Origin: an uncultured Acetatifactor sp.
Lineage (GTDB): Bacteria; Bacillota; Clostridia; Lachnospirales; Lachnospiraceae
Direction: 5' to 3'
DNA: 64,000 nt
NCBI GenBank assembly: GCA_947627115.1
Contig: CANQUQ010000012.1
Location: 1-64,000 of the forward strand
Position numbers and translations under genes: made by a program. Under the pieces are notes generated by a model. It saw only the letters and a program-made list of their open reading frames with translations, made no database searches and had not been told where the DNA came from. Positions 51,174-58,814 of the stretch are shown piece after piece; position 1 is the first letter of the stretch; each line of letters starts with the position of its first letter.

Positions 51174-51452
51174 CTAAGATTCTTCATCCTCCCAGGACGG
51201 CTTCCGGGGAAAGCCCACATGGTAGGTGATTTTTTCCATGGTCAGCTCGTGTTCCCCGATCAGGTACCGTCCCACCGTAATATCCTTGCCGATGATGATG
51301 CCCTTGGGGTAATCGTTCAGACATCGGTTGAGCAGAGCGGCCTGTTTTTCCTTTTCCTGATCCGAAAGAGGATTGTTGGGATTGACACTGCCCATTGGCA
51401 CCAGCTTGATATAATGAACATCTGTCAGTGTCGGTTTTTCATTCCTTTTCAT
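51174..51452 (-). CDS. Unrecognised small protein in the DUF2589 operon
   Basis: The 92-residue soluble protein includes YIKLVPMGSVNPNNPLSDQE and YPKGIIIGKDITVGRYLIGE. I recognise no family. It is 20 bp upstream of the STAS gene and 71 bp downstream of the first DUF2589 gene, on the same strand. Its position inside a tight operon supports it as a real gene; GGGGGCAGCC precedes the ATG. Confidence 0.65.
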   Translation of the reverse strand: MKRNEKPTLTDVHYIKLVPMGSVNPNNPLSDQEKEKQAALLNRCLNDYPKGIIIGKDITVGRYLIGEHELTMEKITYHVGFPRKPSWEDEES

Positions 51453-51523
51453 GGCTGCCCCCTGCTTTTCATCGGGCAGCCCTCACAGGGACCGCCCGAT
51501 ATATTCTATCCTTTTTCGGAATC

Positions 51524-52717
51524 CTATTGAGTCTCGCCGGTGAGTGCAGGTGCTTTGCCTGCCACGGCGTCGCTGTACTCCGCCTTCTTTTCAAACAGAT
51601 CGTTCTCCAGCTTGCTCACGTTGCGCTGATTGTCCACTGCGCTCTTCTGTACGGCAACCATAGCCGTATAGTAGGTCTCGCCGTTGCTGTATGCAGTTGC
51701 ATTGCCCTGTGCATCCAGCGCCTTTAAAGCAAACATCTCGGATACTACGCCATCCGGCACATTGCCGCTGTCGGCGATCATCTTCACGAATTCTCCCGCC
51801 TGGTTCTGGAAGGTGCCCCAGCTCTGGTTCACTGCATCCATGGTCTGGGTGTAGGCGAGCGCCTGCTTTTCACTCTCTTCACGGCGCTGCTCGATATCCT
51901 TCTTCTTTGCCTCGTCATTGCCGGCCTCCGCCAGTTCCTTGTCGAACTGATCCCGATCCACGGCATTCTGCAGACGGCTCATGGTCTCTCTGTAGGTGTT
52001 CAGCTGAGAGGATGCTACCTTCTTCATCTGCATGATGCTGTTGCTTAAGCCGTCGCGTGCTGATGTCAGACGGTTCTCGATCATACTGATCTCCTGACGG
52101 AGAGCTTTTAACCGTTCTGCCTTGACCTTAGCCTGCTCCGACAGATTCTGTCCGTTGCCATCCTTTAAGGTACTGCCCACCAGCATGGGTGCCACGTTGG
52201 CTGCCATCATATCCAGCACTCTGGCAAGACCCTCCGGTGTGCCGTGGTTGGTGGCCCGGACATCCACATGATACTTGGCGGAATTGTCGGAGCTTCTGGT
52301 GTTGGCCTGGTGAGCGCTGATGCTGCCGGTCACGCTGACCTTTACGATCCCCAGGTTCACCGTGCCGGTGATGCTTGCACTCAGATCCATGGCGGATTCC
52401 TGCCGCTCGCTCTGCTTTACTTCCATGTCAAAGAGCACATTGACTTCATCCACCTGCAGATTGGGAATAGGCACAATGGCCAGCATGGGAATATCCACCT
52501 TCATCTCGTCCAGATTGCTGGTACCGTCCTCATTGGCGCTGCGCCTCTGATAGCCGAAGGCCACCGTGCGCACCTTTCCCTCTCTGTCAAAGCCTACACG
52601 GTTGATGAATTCCGCCGTGGAGTTGGCAAGCTGGGTGCTCGCATCTGCCGCCGCACGCAGAGGTGCGCCGATCAGCTGCTCCATATCCAGTCCTGCAAAT
52701 TGTTCTGAGATTGCCAT
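51524..52717 (-). CDS. DUF2589 protein, long paralogue
   Basis: The 397-residue protein has no signal peptide. The N-terminal 190 residues are the DUF2589 part, with LIGAPLRAAADASTQLANST and MLAIVPIPNLQVDEVNVLFD, then a beta-rich segment through RATNHGTPEGLARVLDMMAAN. From about 200 to 300 it is a long, charged coiled coil, ending in a helical tail. The core (LxIVPIxNLxV) is repeated in the shorter paralogue at 53081-53962, so the two may form a hetero-assembly. DUF2589 has no assigned function. AAGGGATCG precedes ATG 52717. Confidence 0.72.
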   Translation of the reverse strand: MAISEQFAGLDMEQLIGAPLRAAADASTQLANSTAEFINRVGFDREGKVRTVAFGYQRRSANEDGTSNLDEMKVDIPMLAIVPIPNLQVDEVNVLFDMEVKQSERQESAMDLSASITGTVNLGIVKVSVTGSISAHQANTRSSDNSAKYHVDVRATNHGTPEGLARVLDMMAANVAPMLVGSTLKDGNGQNLSEQAKVKAERLKALRQEISMIENRLTSARDGLSNSIMQMKKVASSQLNTYRETMSRLQNAVDRDQFDKELAEAGNDEAKKKDIEQRREESEKQALAYTQTMDAVNQSWGTFQNQAGEFVKMIADSGNVPDGVVSEMFALKALDAQGNATAYSNGETYYTAMVAVQKSAVDNQRNVSKLENDLFEKKAEYSDAVAGKAPALTGETQ

Positions 52718-52757
52718 AATCGATCCCTTCTTTCTTTTTATATTTGTAATGTGTCCA

Positions 52758-53084
52758 TTACCGAGTGATACTGCGGATACGGTCCATGATCCTCCTGATC
52801 TTTTTCCCCGTCCGCGTCAGGAATCCCGACTTTTTCTGCGGCTCCGGAAAACGGATCTCCGTGACCGTGATGCTCTCCAGAAAAAGTATGTTTTCCGGCA
52901 GGAAAGTATCCTGCAGACATCTCTGCGGCATCTCCCGGTCCAACAGCAGCCGCAGATTTATTTCCTCTGCCAGCTCCTGGGTATATCGCAAAATTTCCCG
53001 GCGGATGCGGTCCTGTTCCAGGACTCTTTCCTGTGCTTCCTGCTTTTTTCCACTGTTATGAATTTTTTCCCTTTTCACGGTCAT
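52758..53084 (-). CDS. Unrecognised small basic protein between the DUF2589 genes
   Basis: The 108-residue protein is rich in Arg, Lys and Glu. An N-terminal helix (EAQERVLEQDRIRREILRYT) and a basic C-terminus (RTGKKIRRIMDRIRSI) flank a short hydrophobic segment (ENILFLESITVTEIRF). It has no TM helix or signal. Its ATG overlaps the stop of the second DUF2589 gene in ATGA, so it is coupled to it. A role as an assembly or nucleic-acid-binding partner is possible but is inference only. Confidence 0.65.
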   Translation of the reverse strand: MTVKREKIHNSGKKQEAQERVLEQDRIRREILRYTQELAEEINLRLLLDREMPQRCLQDTFLPENILFLESITVTEIRFPEPQKKSGFLTRTGKKIRRIMDRIRSITR

Positions 53085-53962
53085 TCGTAATCCTTCTCTA
53101 AGCCGAATTCTATTTCCATGTTCATGATCTTTTCCTGGTATTCCATAATGCGGTTGGCAATGTTGGACTGTGCCATCAGGTACTTGTCCTTGTCAAATTC
53201 CCAGGTGACCTCCTCGAAGGCCTCCAAACTGATCTGCTGCATCCGCTCCTGCTCGGCGATCATGTCCGAAATCTTCTGATACAGCTGTTTCAGCTTCTTA
53301 ATTTTAGCTCTCAGTTTGGTAACCTCCTGCCAGGTCCCCTTCTGTTCCTCGCTGCCTAAGTTGCCGTCCACCACCACGGGGGTCGTGTCCGTTTTTTTCG
53401 CAATATGATTGGAGCTTAAAATATCCGTCAGGCGCATGATGCCCTCTGTGGCAGGAATCGAAGTGATCTTTATCTTATAGGAGACTCTGGGCAGAAAATC
53501 GCTTTCCCGCTGTTCCGGGGAACAGATTCGGGCTGTGATGGCACATTTTTCCTCTTCCCCCTTTTCCGCTTTGACCTCCGTAGAAAAGTCAATCTCCGCG
53601 TTCTCCACGTTCAGATTCGTGATGGGAACAATAGATAAGAGAGGCACCTGCATCTGCATATTGTCCACACTGTAGCCCTCTTCCCCCTCAGGACGCACCT
53701 GCTCATAGGCGATATTGATGTTGCTGAGCCGCACCGTTTCCTCCGATCCGTTCTGCTTCAGAGTCCCCATGCTTTTAATGGCCTCCACCACATGGGCACG
53801 AAGCTGCTGGTTGGACTTTGCAAGAGCATGAAGAGGTGCATAGACCAAGTCGTCTAAGGGAATAAAATCGCTTTCCTTAAAGCCTGCGTCGGAGCCGTCC
53901 TCCTCATAATCCCTTCCGCCCAGATAGCTGTCTTCATCATCATAATAGTAGTTGTCGGACAA
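53081..53962 (-). CDS. DUF2589-like protein, short paralogue
   Basis: The 293-residue protein has an acidic, Tyr-rich first 30 residues, then a segment parallel to the longer paralogue: LDDLVYAPLHALAKSNQQLR and PLLSIVPITNLNVENAEIDF with EVKAEKGEEEK. A long coiled coil occupies about 205-285. It starts from TTG 53962 with GGAGG 8 bp before it. It lies 28 bp after the lysin gene and overlaps the next small gene by 4 bp. Confidence 0.68.
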   Translation of the reverse strand: MSDNYYYDDEDSYLGGRDYEEDGSDAGFKESDFIPLDDLVYAPLHALAKSNQQLRAHVVEAIKSMGTLKQNGSEETVRLSNINIAYEQVRPEGEEGYSVDNMQMQVPLLSIVPITNLNVENAEIDFSTEVKAEKGEEEKCAITARICSPEQRESDFLPRVSYKIKITSIPATEGIMRLTDILSSNHIAKKTDTTPVVVDGNLGSEEQKGTWQEVTKLRAKIKKLKQLYQKISDMIAEQERMQQISLEAFEEVTWEFDKDKYLMAQSNIANRIMEYQEKIMNMEIEFGLEKDYE

Positions 53963-53990
53963 TGGCAGCGCCTCCTTTCATCAGTCCGCA

Positions 53991-55415
53991 TCAGCTTAAA
54001 AATAATGCTTTCTCTTCCTCTCTCCGGCGCACCAGTCCGGTCAGCACTTTCCCGCCGCCCTTGGTGTACGCCATCATTTTCTCCGCCACCTCCGGGGCGG
54101 TCCTGCCGCTTACCAGCTTCTGCAGATTTCCGGCCCCGCAGTTATAGCAGAAGCTGGTAAGAGCATCAAATCGGTTCTGCGTCAGCGGGAAGGTTATCAG
54201 CCCTTTTCTGACACAGTTGTTCACATAGCCGGCGTATTTCTTCAGATCTTCTTTCAGCAGTGCCTTGGCGGCTCCCTGGGAGGGAAGCCTGTCCCCCTGC
54301 TTGACTCCGGCGGTGTGGCCATAGCCGATGGTCCATACCCCTGCGGGGCATCTGTAGGCTTCCAGCCTGCAGCCCTCATATTTGGCCACAAGCTCCACGC
54401 CCCTGTCAGATACGGCCATGTTCCCCTGAGCGGCCGGTGCCGCGGCGGACTGCGAAGCTGCGGGAGCCGATGTCTGCTGCGATACAGATGCCGCAGCTGC
54501 CGTCTGATTCGGCGCAGAGGCTCCTCCCTTGCCGGCGTCCACTGCCTTCAGATATTTCACATTCACCGGGCTGCAGATCGCCCTTGTCCCGCTTACATTG
54601 CTGTCAATGACAGCCCTGTCGCCCATCACCGATTTCACGATCCACTGATCATTTTTTACCCAGTCAGGTATCATTCTCCCGGTATAATACACGGCGTCAG
54701 ACATCAGGGCGACTGTGTCGCCTGCCTGAACGGGAGCCGATGTGCCGCTGCCCGCCGCGGAGCTGTCGACCGCTGCACTCTGTGTCGGCCGGGGCGGCGC
54801 AGACTGTAATGTTTTCTGTTCCGCAGGGGGCTGCACATTTCCCATTGCCTCTGCTACCGCCCGTCTGAAGGTATCCATGGTGTAGCCGCACTGCATGCCC
54901 CTCCACAGATGATCCGGATCTCCGTGCCCCGAAGCAATGCCTCTGTCATGCCCCTCCTTGTGACTGATGATAACGCCGTCCTCCAATGGATTCAGTCCGT
55001 ATTTCTTACACAGAAATGCAAACAGCTCCACCGCGGCATCATAGGTACGCTTTACCACTGCCATTGCGGCCTCCCTGTCAGAACAGGTAAAGGATGCCCC
55101 GCCGGTATACCTGATACAGCTCGGCTCACACATCTCCACGCCGATATGGGTATTGTTGGCGGAACCGTTTGTGCCGGAGCCGCTGTGCCATGCCCTGTGA
55201 TCCCAGGGAAGCGTCTGGTACACCCTCCCGGTATTGCCGTCCACAAAGGCGTGTACACAGGCTCTGCTGCTGTCTGGACTGTTCCATTTCTTCACGAAGC
55301 TTTCCGCATTGGGCTGCGGGCAGCCCACACTGTGCAGCATCAGTCCCTTTACGGTAATCTTCCTGCCTGTCTTATAACAGGGATTCCGGGTCAAAATACT
55401 TTCTACGAGTTCCAT
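53991..55415 (-). CDS. Bifunctional peptidoglycan hydrolase: N-acetylmuramoyl-L-alanine amidase plus GH24 lysozyme
   Basis: The 474-residue protein starts at ATG 55415, behind AAGGAGGGAGAAAAG. Residues 20-180 are an Amidase_2 domain with zinc ligand His in LMLHSVGCPQPN and HIGVEMCEPS, and HKEGHDRGIASGHGDPDHLW at the end. A Pro/Ala/Ser-rich linker, an SH3-like segment and another linker lead to a GH24 lysozyme at 330-474 (ELVAKYEGCRLEAYRCPAGV, WTIGYGHTAGVKQGD), whose catalytic Glu is in KYEGC. There is no signal peptide, as in phage endolysins, so it needs a holin-like exit or lysis to act. No phage structural genes are present. It leads the nine-gene operon, downstream of the LytTR gene. Confidence 0.9.
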   Translation of the reverse strand: MELVESILTRNPCYKTGRKITVKGLMLHSVGCPQPNAESFVKKWNSPDSSRACVHAFVDGNTGRVYQTLPWDHRAWHSGSGTNGSANNTHIGVEMCEPSCIRYTGGASFTCSDREAAMAVVKRTYDAAVELFAFLCKKYGLNPLEDGVIISHKEGHDRGIASGHGDPDHLWRGMQCGYTMDTFRRAVAEAMGNVQPPAEQKTLQSAPPRPTQSAAVDSSAAGSGTSAPVQAGDTVALMSDAVYYTGRMIPDWVKNDQWIVKSVMGDRAVIDSNVSGTRAICSPVNVKYLKAVDAGKGGASAPNQTAAAASVSQQTSAPAASQSAAAPAAQGNMAVSDRGVELVAKYEGCRLEAYRCPAGVWTIGYGHTAGVKQGDRLPSQGAAKALLKEDLKKYAGYVNNCVRKGLITFPLTQNRFDALTSFCYNCGAGNLQKLVSGRTAPEVAEKMMAYTKGGGKVLTGLVRRREEEKALFLS

Positions 55416-55598
55416 CTTTTCTCCCTCCTTGTTTTTCTGCATCGTACAGCGTTTTAAAACAAATTTCAGCAGTTTGGGATGAATGTAGTCTTCCGACAGG
55501 ACGAAACAATAAAAATATGCCGAAAAGAGAAAACGCTATCTCTGCATGTGCTGTTTTGTTCCAACAGTGACATATTGTAATCTTTATTATACATAAAT

Positions 55599-56339
55599 TT
55601 ACAGAAACATTGGCTGACTTTTTCTTTCACTCTTTTTCGGCAGCGTCAGCCATTGGCAGCATATCTTCCTGATCCGGTCCCTCTCACTGATATAATTTCT
55701 TACAGGAATCTGCATTTTGTCCCCGTTCGTAACGGTGATTTCTCTTTCCTCCATGCATCTGATATGATTTGCGTTCACAATAAAGCATCTGTGCAGACGT
55801 AAGAAATATTCCGGCATACATTGTTCCACTTCCTTTAATGAGCCCCTGCTTTTTAAACAAAAGTCCTTACAGTGCCAGATGACATCGTTATGACAGGATT
55901 CTATGTAAAGAATTTCCGACTCCTTGAGCATATACAGATGATTTTCACTGCATCGGATCACACAGAATACCGGTTCATCCCTTCCGCCATGCAGAATGAT
56001 CCGCTCCGCGATCCCACTCTTCATAATGATGGTGATATTATAAGAGTAATCGTAGGCTTTACTGACATCATTTCTGTCCCTGACACAAAAGCTGCCATAC
56101 ACGATACAGACCTCTCTGTCCAGCGGCTGCATAAAATACGATCCGTGCTCTATGGCATCCTTTCCACTAAAATGACTTTGCAGACTGTATTTCAGCTGTG
56201 CCTTTTCTGCATTTCTCAAATATAAGCTGTTGATCTGCCAGTATGCAGCTGCGGAGCAGTATGGTAGATTTCCTGTTTCCCCTGTCACAAGCCTCTCTGC
56301 GATATTCTTTGTTCTGCGGATCATTTGCAGTTCATTCAT
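55599..56339 (-). CDS. LytTR DNA-binding regulator with N-terminal sensor-like domain
   Basis: The 246-residue protein has no receiver. Residues 1-130 are a possible ligand-sensing domain (SnoaL/PAS-like in style; QSHFSGKDAIEHGSYFMQPL). Residues 135-235 are LytTR, with ESEILYIESCHNDVIWHCKD and YFLRLHRCFIVNANHIRCME. AAAGGGGAAAG precedes ATG 56339. It stands 184 bp before the lysin-DUF2589 operon on the same strand and is the likely transcriptional controller; phosphorylation is not expected because there is no receiver Asp. The 184-bp gap lacks an obvious terminator, so readthrough is possible. Confidence 0.8.
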   Translation of the reverse strand: MNELQMIRRTKNIAERLVTGETGNLPYCSAAAYWQINSLYLRNAEKAQLKYSLQSHFSGKDAIEHGSYFMQPLDREVCIVYGSFCVRDRNDVSKAYDYSYNITIIMKSGIAERIILHGGRDEPVFCVIRCSENHLYMLKESEILYIESCHNDVIWHCKDFCLKSRGSLKEVEQCMPEYFLRLHRCFIVNANHIRCMEEREITVTNGDKMQIPVRNYISERDRIRKICCQWLTLPKKSERKSQPMFL

Positions 56340-56673
56340 TCACGCTTTCCCCTTTGTATGTAAAATCTTATAGAGCCGGCATCTGATTAGATGCCGGAAA
56401 GGAAGTCCATGTTACATAACAATTATAAGGCATAATAACAAATTTATCTGCAACTTGTGAAGAATGTTAATTTCTGAGGGCCGAATGTCGAAATTTGGCA
56501 CCGGCCGCTCCATATGACCGCCAAAGACAGCCGGTCCTGCTCAACAAAAAACGAGAAGGCGCTGACGCCTTCTCGTTCCGATGACTCCGTCTTTATACAT
56601 TGAATTTTCTCATATTCCCTTACCTTTTCTACACCCCATAAGCAAAATTTCCCAATGCAATATGATTCCGTTT
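56340..56673. other. Non-coding spacer with a terminator
   Basis: About 330 bp lies between the LytTR gene and the hydrolase stop. It holds the terminator at 56541-56577 and, nearer the LytTR start, a CGGCATCTGATTAGATGCCG hairpin at about 56379-56398. I see no gene in it. Confidence 0.6.
56541..56577 (-). terminator. Terminator of the alpha/beta hydrolase gene
   Basis: On the minus strand AACGAGAAGGCG and CGCCTTCTCGTT form a perfect 12-bp stem with a four-base loop, followed by TTTTTG. It separates the hydrolase from the LytTR/lysin cluster. Confidence 0.9.
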
Positions 56674-57495
56674 CTAATGCGCAGTCTTATCTATCAATTC
56701 CTCGATCAGCGCATTGATCCGTTCCGGTGCGTCCGTATTGGAATTATGTCCTGCGTTTTCGATCCATGCGATGGGAAGCCCGGTCTTTTTGTGCCATGCC
56801 TTATTGTATCGGATGCAGGAACCGGCATGGTCTTTTTCGCCGCAGATCAGCAGAGCTGGACATTTGATTTCATAGGGCAGCTTCCTCTCTATCGCTTCCG
56901 CCAGAATTTTAAATCCATGCCCTGCAAGGCGCGCGTATCTCTCCTTGTCTCCGTCATAGACCAGCATCATGCTGCGCATCAGCGCCCTCCCATAACCGGA
57001 AACGGCAACGCCGTTTGTCCCCTGCTTCAAAAGCCATTTCCATGGATAGTACCGATAGACCGGCTCCATGCGTTTCAAAAGCCAAAGCTCTGCAGCAGTG
57101 ATATAATCTCTTTGCAGCGAGGCAGAGTCGATGGAGATAAATCCCCGCAGCTTTTCAGGAAACAGCTGCGCATACATCTGCCCCACATAACCGCCCATAG
57201 ACTGCCCGGCAATGACAATGTTCTGCATATTTTCCTGTATCAGGATCTCATTCAGCCACCTTGCCTTGTCTTCCAGGGAAAAGGTCAGGGCAAAAGGCCA
57301 TGATGCCGCATGCCCCGGTGCATCCCAGACAAGGACAGGACATTTCCCTTCAAAATATGCAATCTGCCGATCGAATAATCTGTGATCGGCGGTCAGCCCC
57401 GGCAGAAACACAAGAGAAGCACCCAAGGCGGCTGACTCTTTTCCTATCCAGTAATGAATCGTACCGCAAGGTGTTTCATAGTTTTTTTCTGTCAT
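56674..57495 (-). CDS. Alpha/beta hydrolase
   Basis: The 273-residue cytosolic hydrolase starts at ATG 57495, behind AGAGGAGTACA. The oxyanion segment is VFLPGLTADHR. The nucleophile elbow is in GQSMGGYVG (Ser about residue 96), the acid is probably Asp in CGEKDHAG, and the base is His in ENAGHNSNTD near the C-terminus. It is of esterase/lipase or peptidase type; the substrate is unknown. It is a single-gene unit with its own terminator. It diverges from the MerR gene across 234 bp and may be regulated by it. Confidence 0.88.
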   Translation of the reverse strand: MTEKNYETPCGTIHYWIGKESAALGASLVFLPGLTADHRLFDRQIAYFEGKCPVLVWDAPGHAASWPFALTFSLEDKARWLNEILIQENMQNIVIAGQSMGGYVGQMYAQLFPEKLRGFISIDSASLQRDYITAAELWLLKRMEPVYRYYPWKWLLKQGTNGVAVSGYGRALMRSMMLVYDGDKERYARLAGHGFKILAEAIERKLPYEIKCPALLICGEKDHAGSCIRYNKAWHKKTGLPIAWIENAGHNSNTDAPERINALIEELIDKTAH

Positions 57496-57622
57496 AATAT
57501 GTACTCCTCTGTAACTTTTGAGTTCCATTATATCACTTCTGATTCATATTCACCACAAAAACTCAGAGGAGAACGACCGTCGCAGAATTAAATTTTTAAA
57601 TCAAAAATTTTGAACAAAGGTA

Positions 57623-57653
57623 TTGACTTTCACGCAGCGTGATACTGTATTCT
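57623..57653 (+). promoter_or_regulatory. MerR-type promoter with operator palindrome
   Basis: TTGACT (57623-57628) and TATTCT (57648-57653) are separated by 19 bp, the long spacer characteristic of MerR-activated promoters. The spacer contains a perfect inverted repeat TCACGC-A-GCGTGA (57630-57642). This is very probably the autoregulatory operator of the gene at 57730. Confidence 0.85.
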
Positions 57654-57729
57654 TTTTTCAGAGGGGCAGAATGGATTTAAGCCGGCGAACTCTGTCCTGC
57701 TTTCTCACAAATTTAAGGAGCTGATAAGA

Positions 57730-58608
57730 ATGCGAACCGTAAGCCAAGTTGCAGAATTAGCAGGAATAAGCCCACGCACGTTACAATACTACGACGAAAT
57801 CGAACTGTTAAAGCCAAGCAAGCTGACCGAATCCGGCTATCGCCTGTATGATGATGAAGCCTTGCAAAAGCTACAACAAATCCTGTTTTTTAAGGAGTTG
57901 GGATTTAAGCTGAAGGAAATCAAAGAAATTCTGCAAAAACCGGACTTTGATAGAATTAAGGCTTTTAAGAGGCAAAAAGAGCTGCTTCTGCTGAAACGCA
58001 ATCGGACAGACAGACTGATACAGCTCCTTAGCAGCTTAGAGAAAGGAGAGCAATGTATGAGTTTTAAAGAATTTGATCTGTCTGACTACATTACTGCATT
58101 GGAGGATTTCAAAAATAACAGCACCCATGATGTTATCAAATACTTTGGAAGTGTTGAAAACTTTGATATGTCTATTCAAAAAATCAAAGATAATGAAGCA
58201 AATATAGCCAAACTTGCCATTCAGCAATTCGGAAGTATTGAGAAATTCACGGAAGCCATGAAGCTTAATTTAGAGCATTTCTCCGAATTTATGGAAACAC
58301 AATTAACGGAAGAGGTAAAAGAGATCGGAAAACAGTCTGATCTGCTGTATGGCCGGCTGGCCGCCGATCTGTCGAAAGATGTTTCTTCTCCTAAAGTACA
58401 AGCTATCGTACACGAAATATTGCAGTTTACGCAGAAGCACAGTGACGGTGCAGACTTGGATAAGCCCTTGATCAATGTACTTATAGACATATATTCCGGC
58501 GATTACATCAAGAACATAACTGACGGCAAATATGGAAAAGGGGCCTCTGACTATATCGTAAAAGCCTTCCGTTATTACTCGGAGAATAACGCCGGCGGAA
58601 ATAATTAG
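57730..58608 (+). CDS. MerR-family regulator with long C-terminal ligand-binding region (TipAL-like)
   Basis: The 292-residue protein has a MerR HTH at residues 1-70 (VSQVAELAGISPRTLQYYDE, then GYRLYDDEALQKLQQILFFK), the dimerisation coiled coil (about 75-110), and a 180-residue helical domain of TipAS style, with no Cys pair for a metal. TipAL-type proteins bind drugs and activate transcription of their own gene or of exporters. AAGGAGC is just before ATG 57730. The promoter at 57623-57653 points to self-control. The neighbouring hydrolase is a candidate second target. Confidence 0.88.
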   Translation: MRTVSQVAELAGISPRTLQYYDEIELLKPSKLTESGYRLYDDEALQKLQQILFFKELGFKLKEIKEILQKPDFDRIKAFKRQKELLLLKRNRTDRLIQLLSSLEKGEQCMSFKEFDLSDYITALEDFKNNSTHDVIKYFGSVENFDMSIQKIKDNEANIAKLAIQQFGSIEKFTEAMKLNLEHFSEFMETQLTEEVKEIGKQSDLLYGRLAADLSKDVSSPKVQAIVHEILQFTQKHSDGADLDKPLINVLIDIYSGDYIKNITDGKYGKGASDYIVKAFRYYSENNAGGNN

Positions 58609-58609
58609 A

Positions 58610-58673
58610 GCCGTTTTAGGGTCAAACGGCATAAAGCGACGCCGGAAATGCCTGTTTTGTCGGCATTTCCGGC
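58610..58673 (+). terminator. Two hairpins after the MerR gene
   Basis: GCCGTTT and AAACGGC (58610-58630) form one stem. GCCGGAAATGCC and GGCATTTCCGGC (58641-58673) form a second, perfect 12-bp stem. Neither has a T-run, so they may end transcription weakly or stabilise the 3' end. Confidence 0.6.
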
Positions 58674-58691
58674 GGTGTGTCCGTTAATCGG

Positions 58692-58720
58692 GCTCGGCAA
58701 TTACTAATCAATTTTGTTTA
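58692..58720. repeat. Left junction of the defence island: start-type end sequence
   Basis: GCTCGG then CAATTACTAATC-A-ATTTTGTTTA marks the abrupt change from host-like to AT-rich DNA. It is 30 bp with four differences from the copy at 61178-61206. It appears to be the left end of the CBASS cassette. Confidence 0.7.
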
Positions 58721-58814
58721 ATGTTATCATTTTGTTATCGGCAGTGATAACATCTGCTTTATAGATACGAGTAATATCTGTTTAAAAATATAACCTTAAG
58801 AATAGTGTCAATAA

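Noticed and set aside
45778..55415. Reading the nine-gene operon as a prophage
   Set aside because: The lysin alone is phage-like. There are no terminase, portal, capsid, tail or integrase genes, and the regulators are host-type partner-switch proteins.
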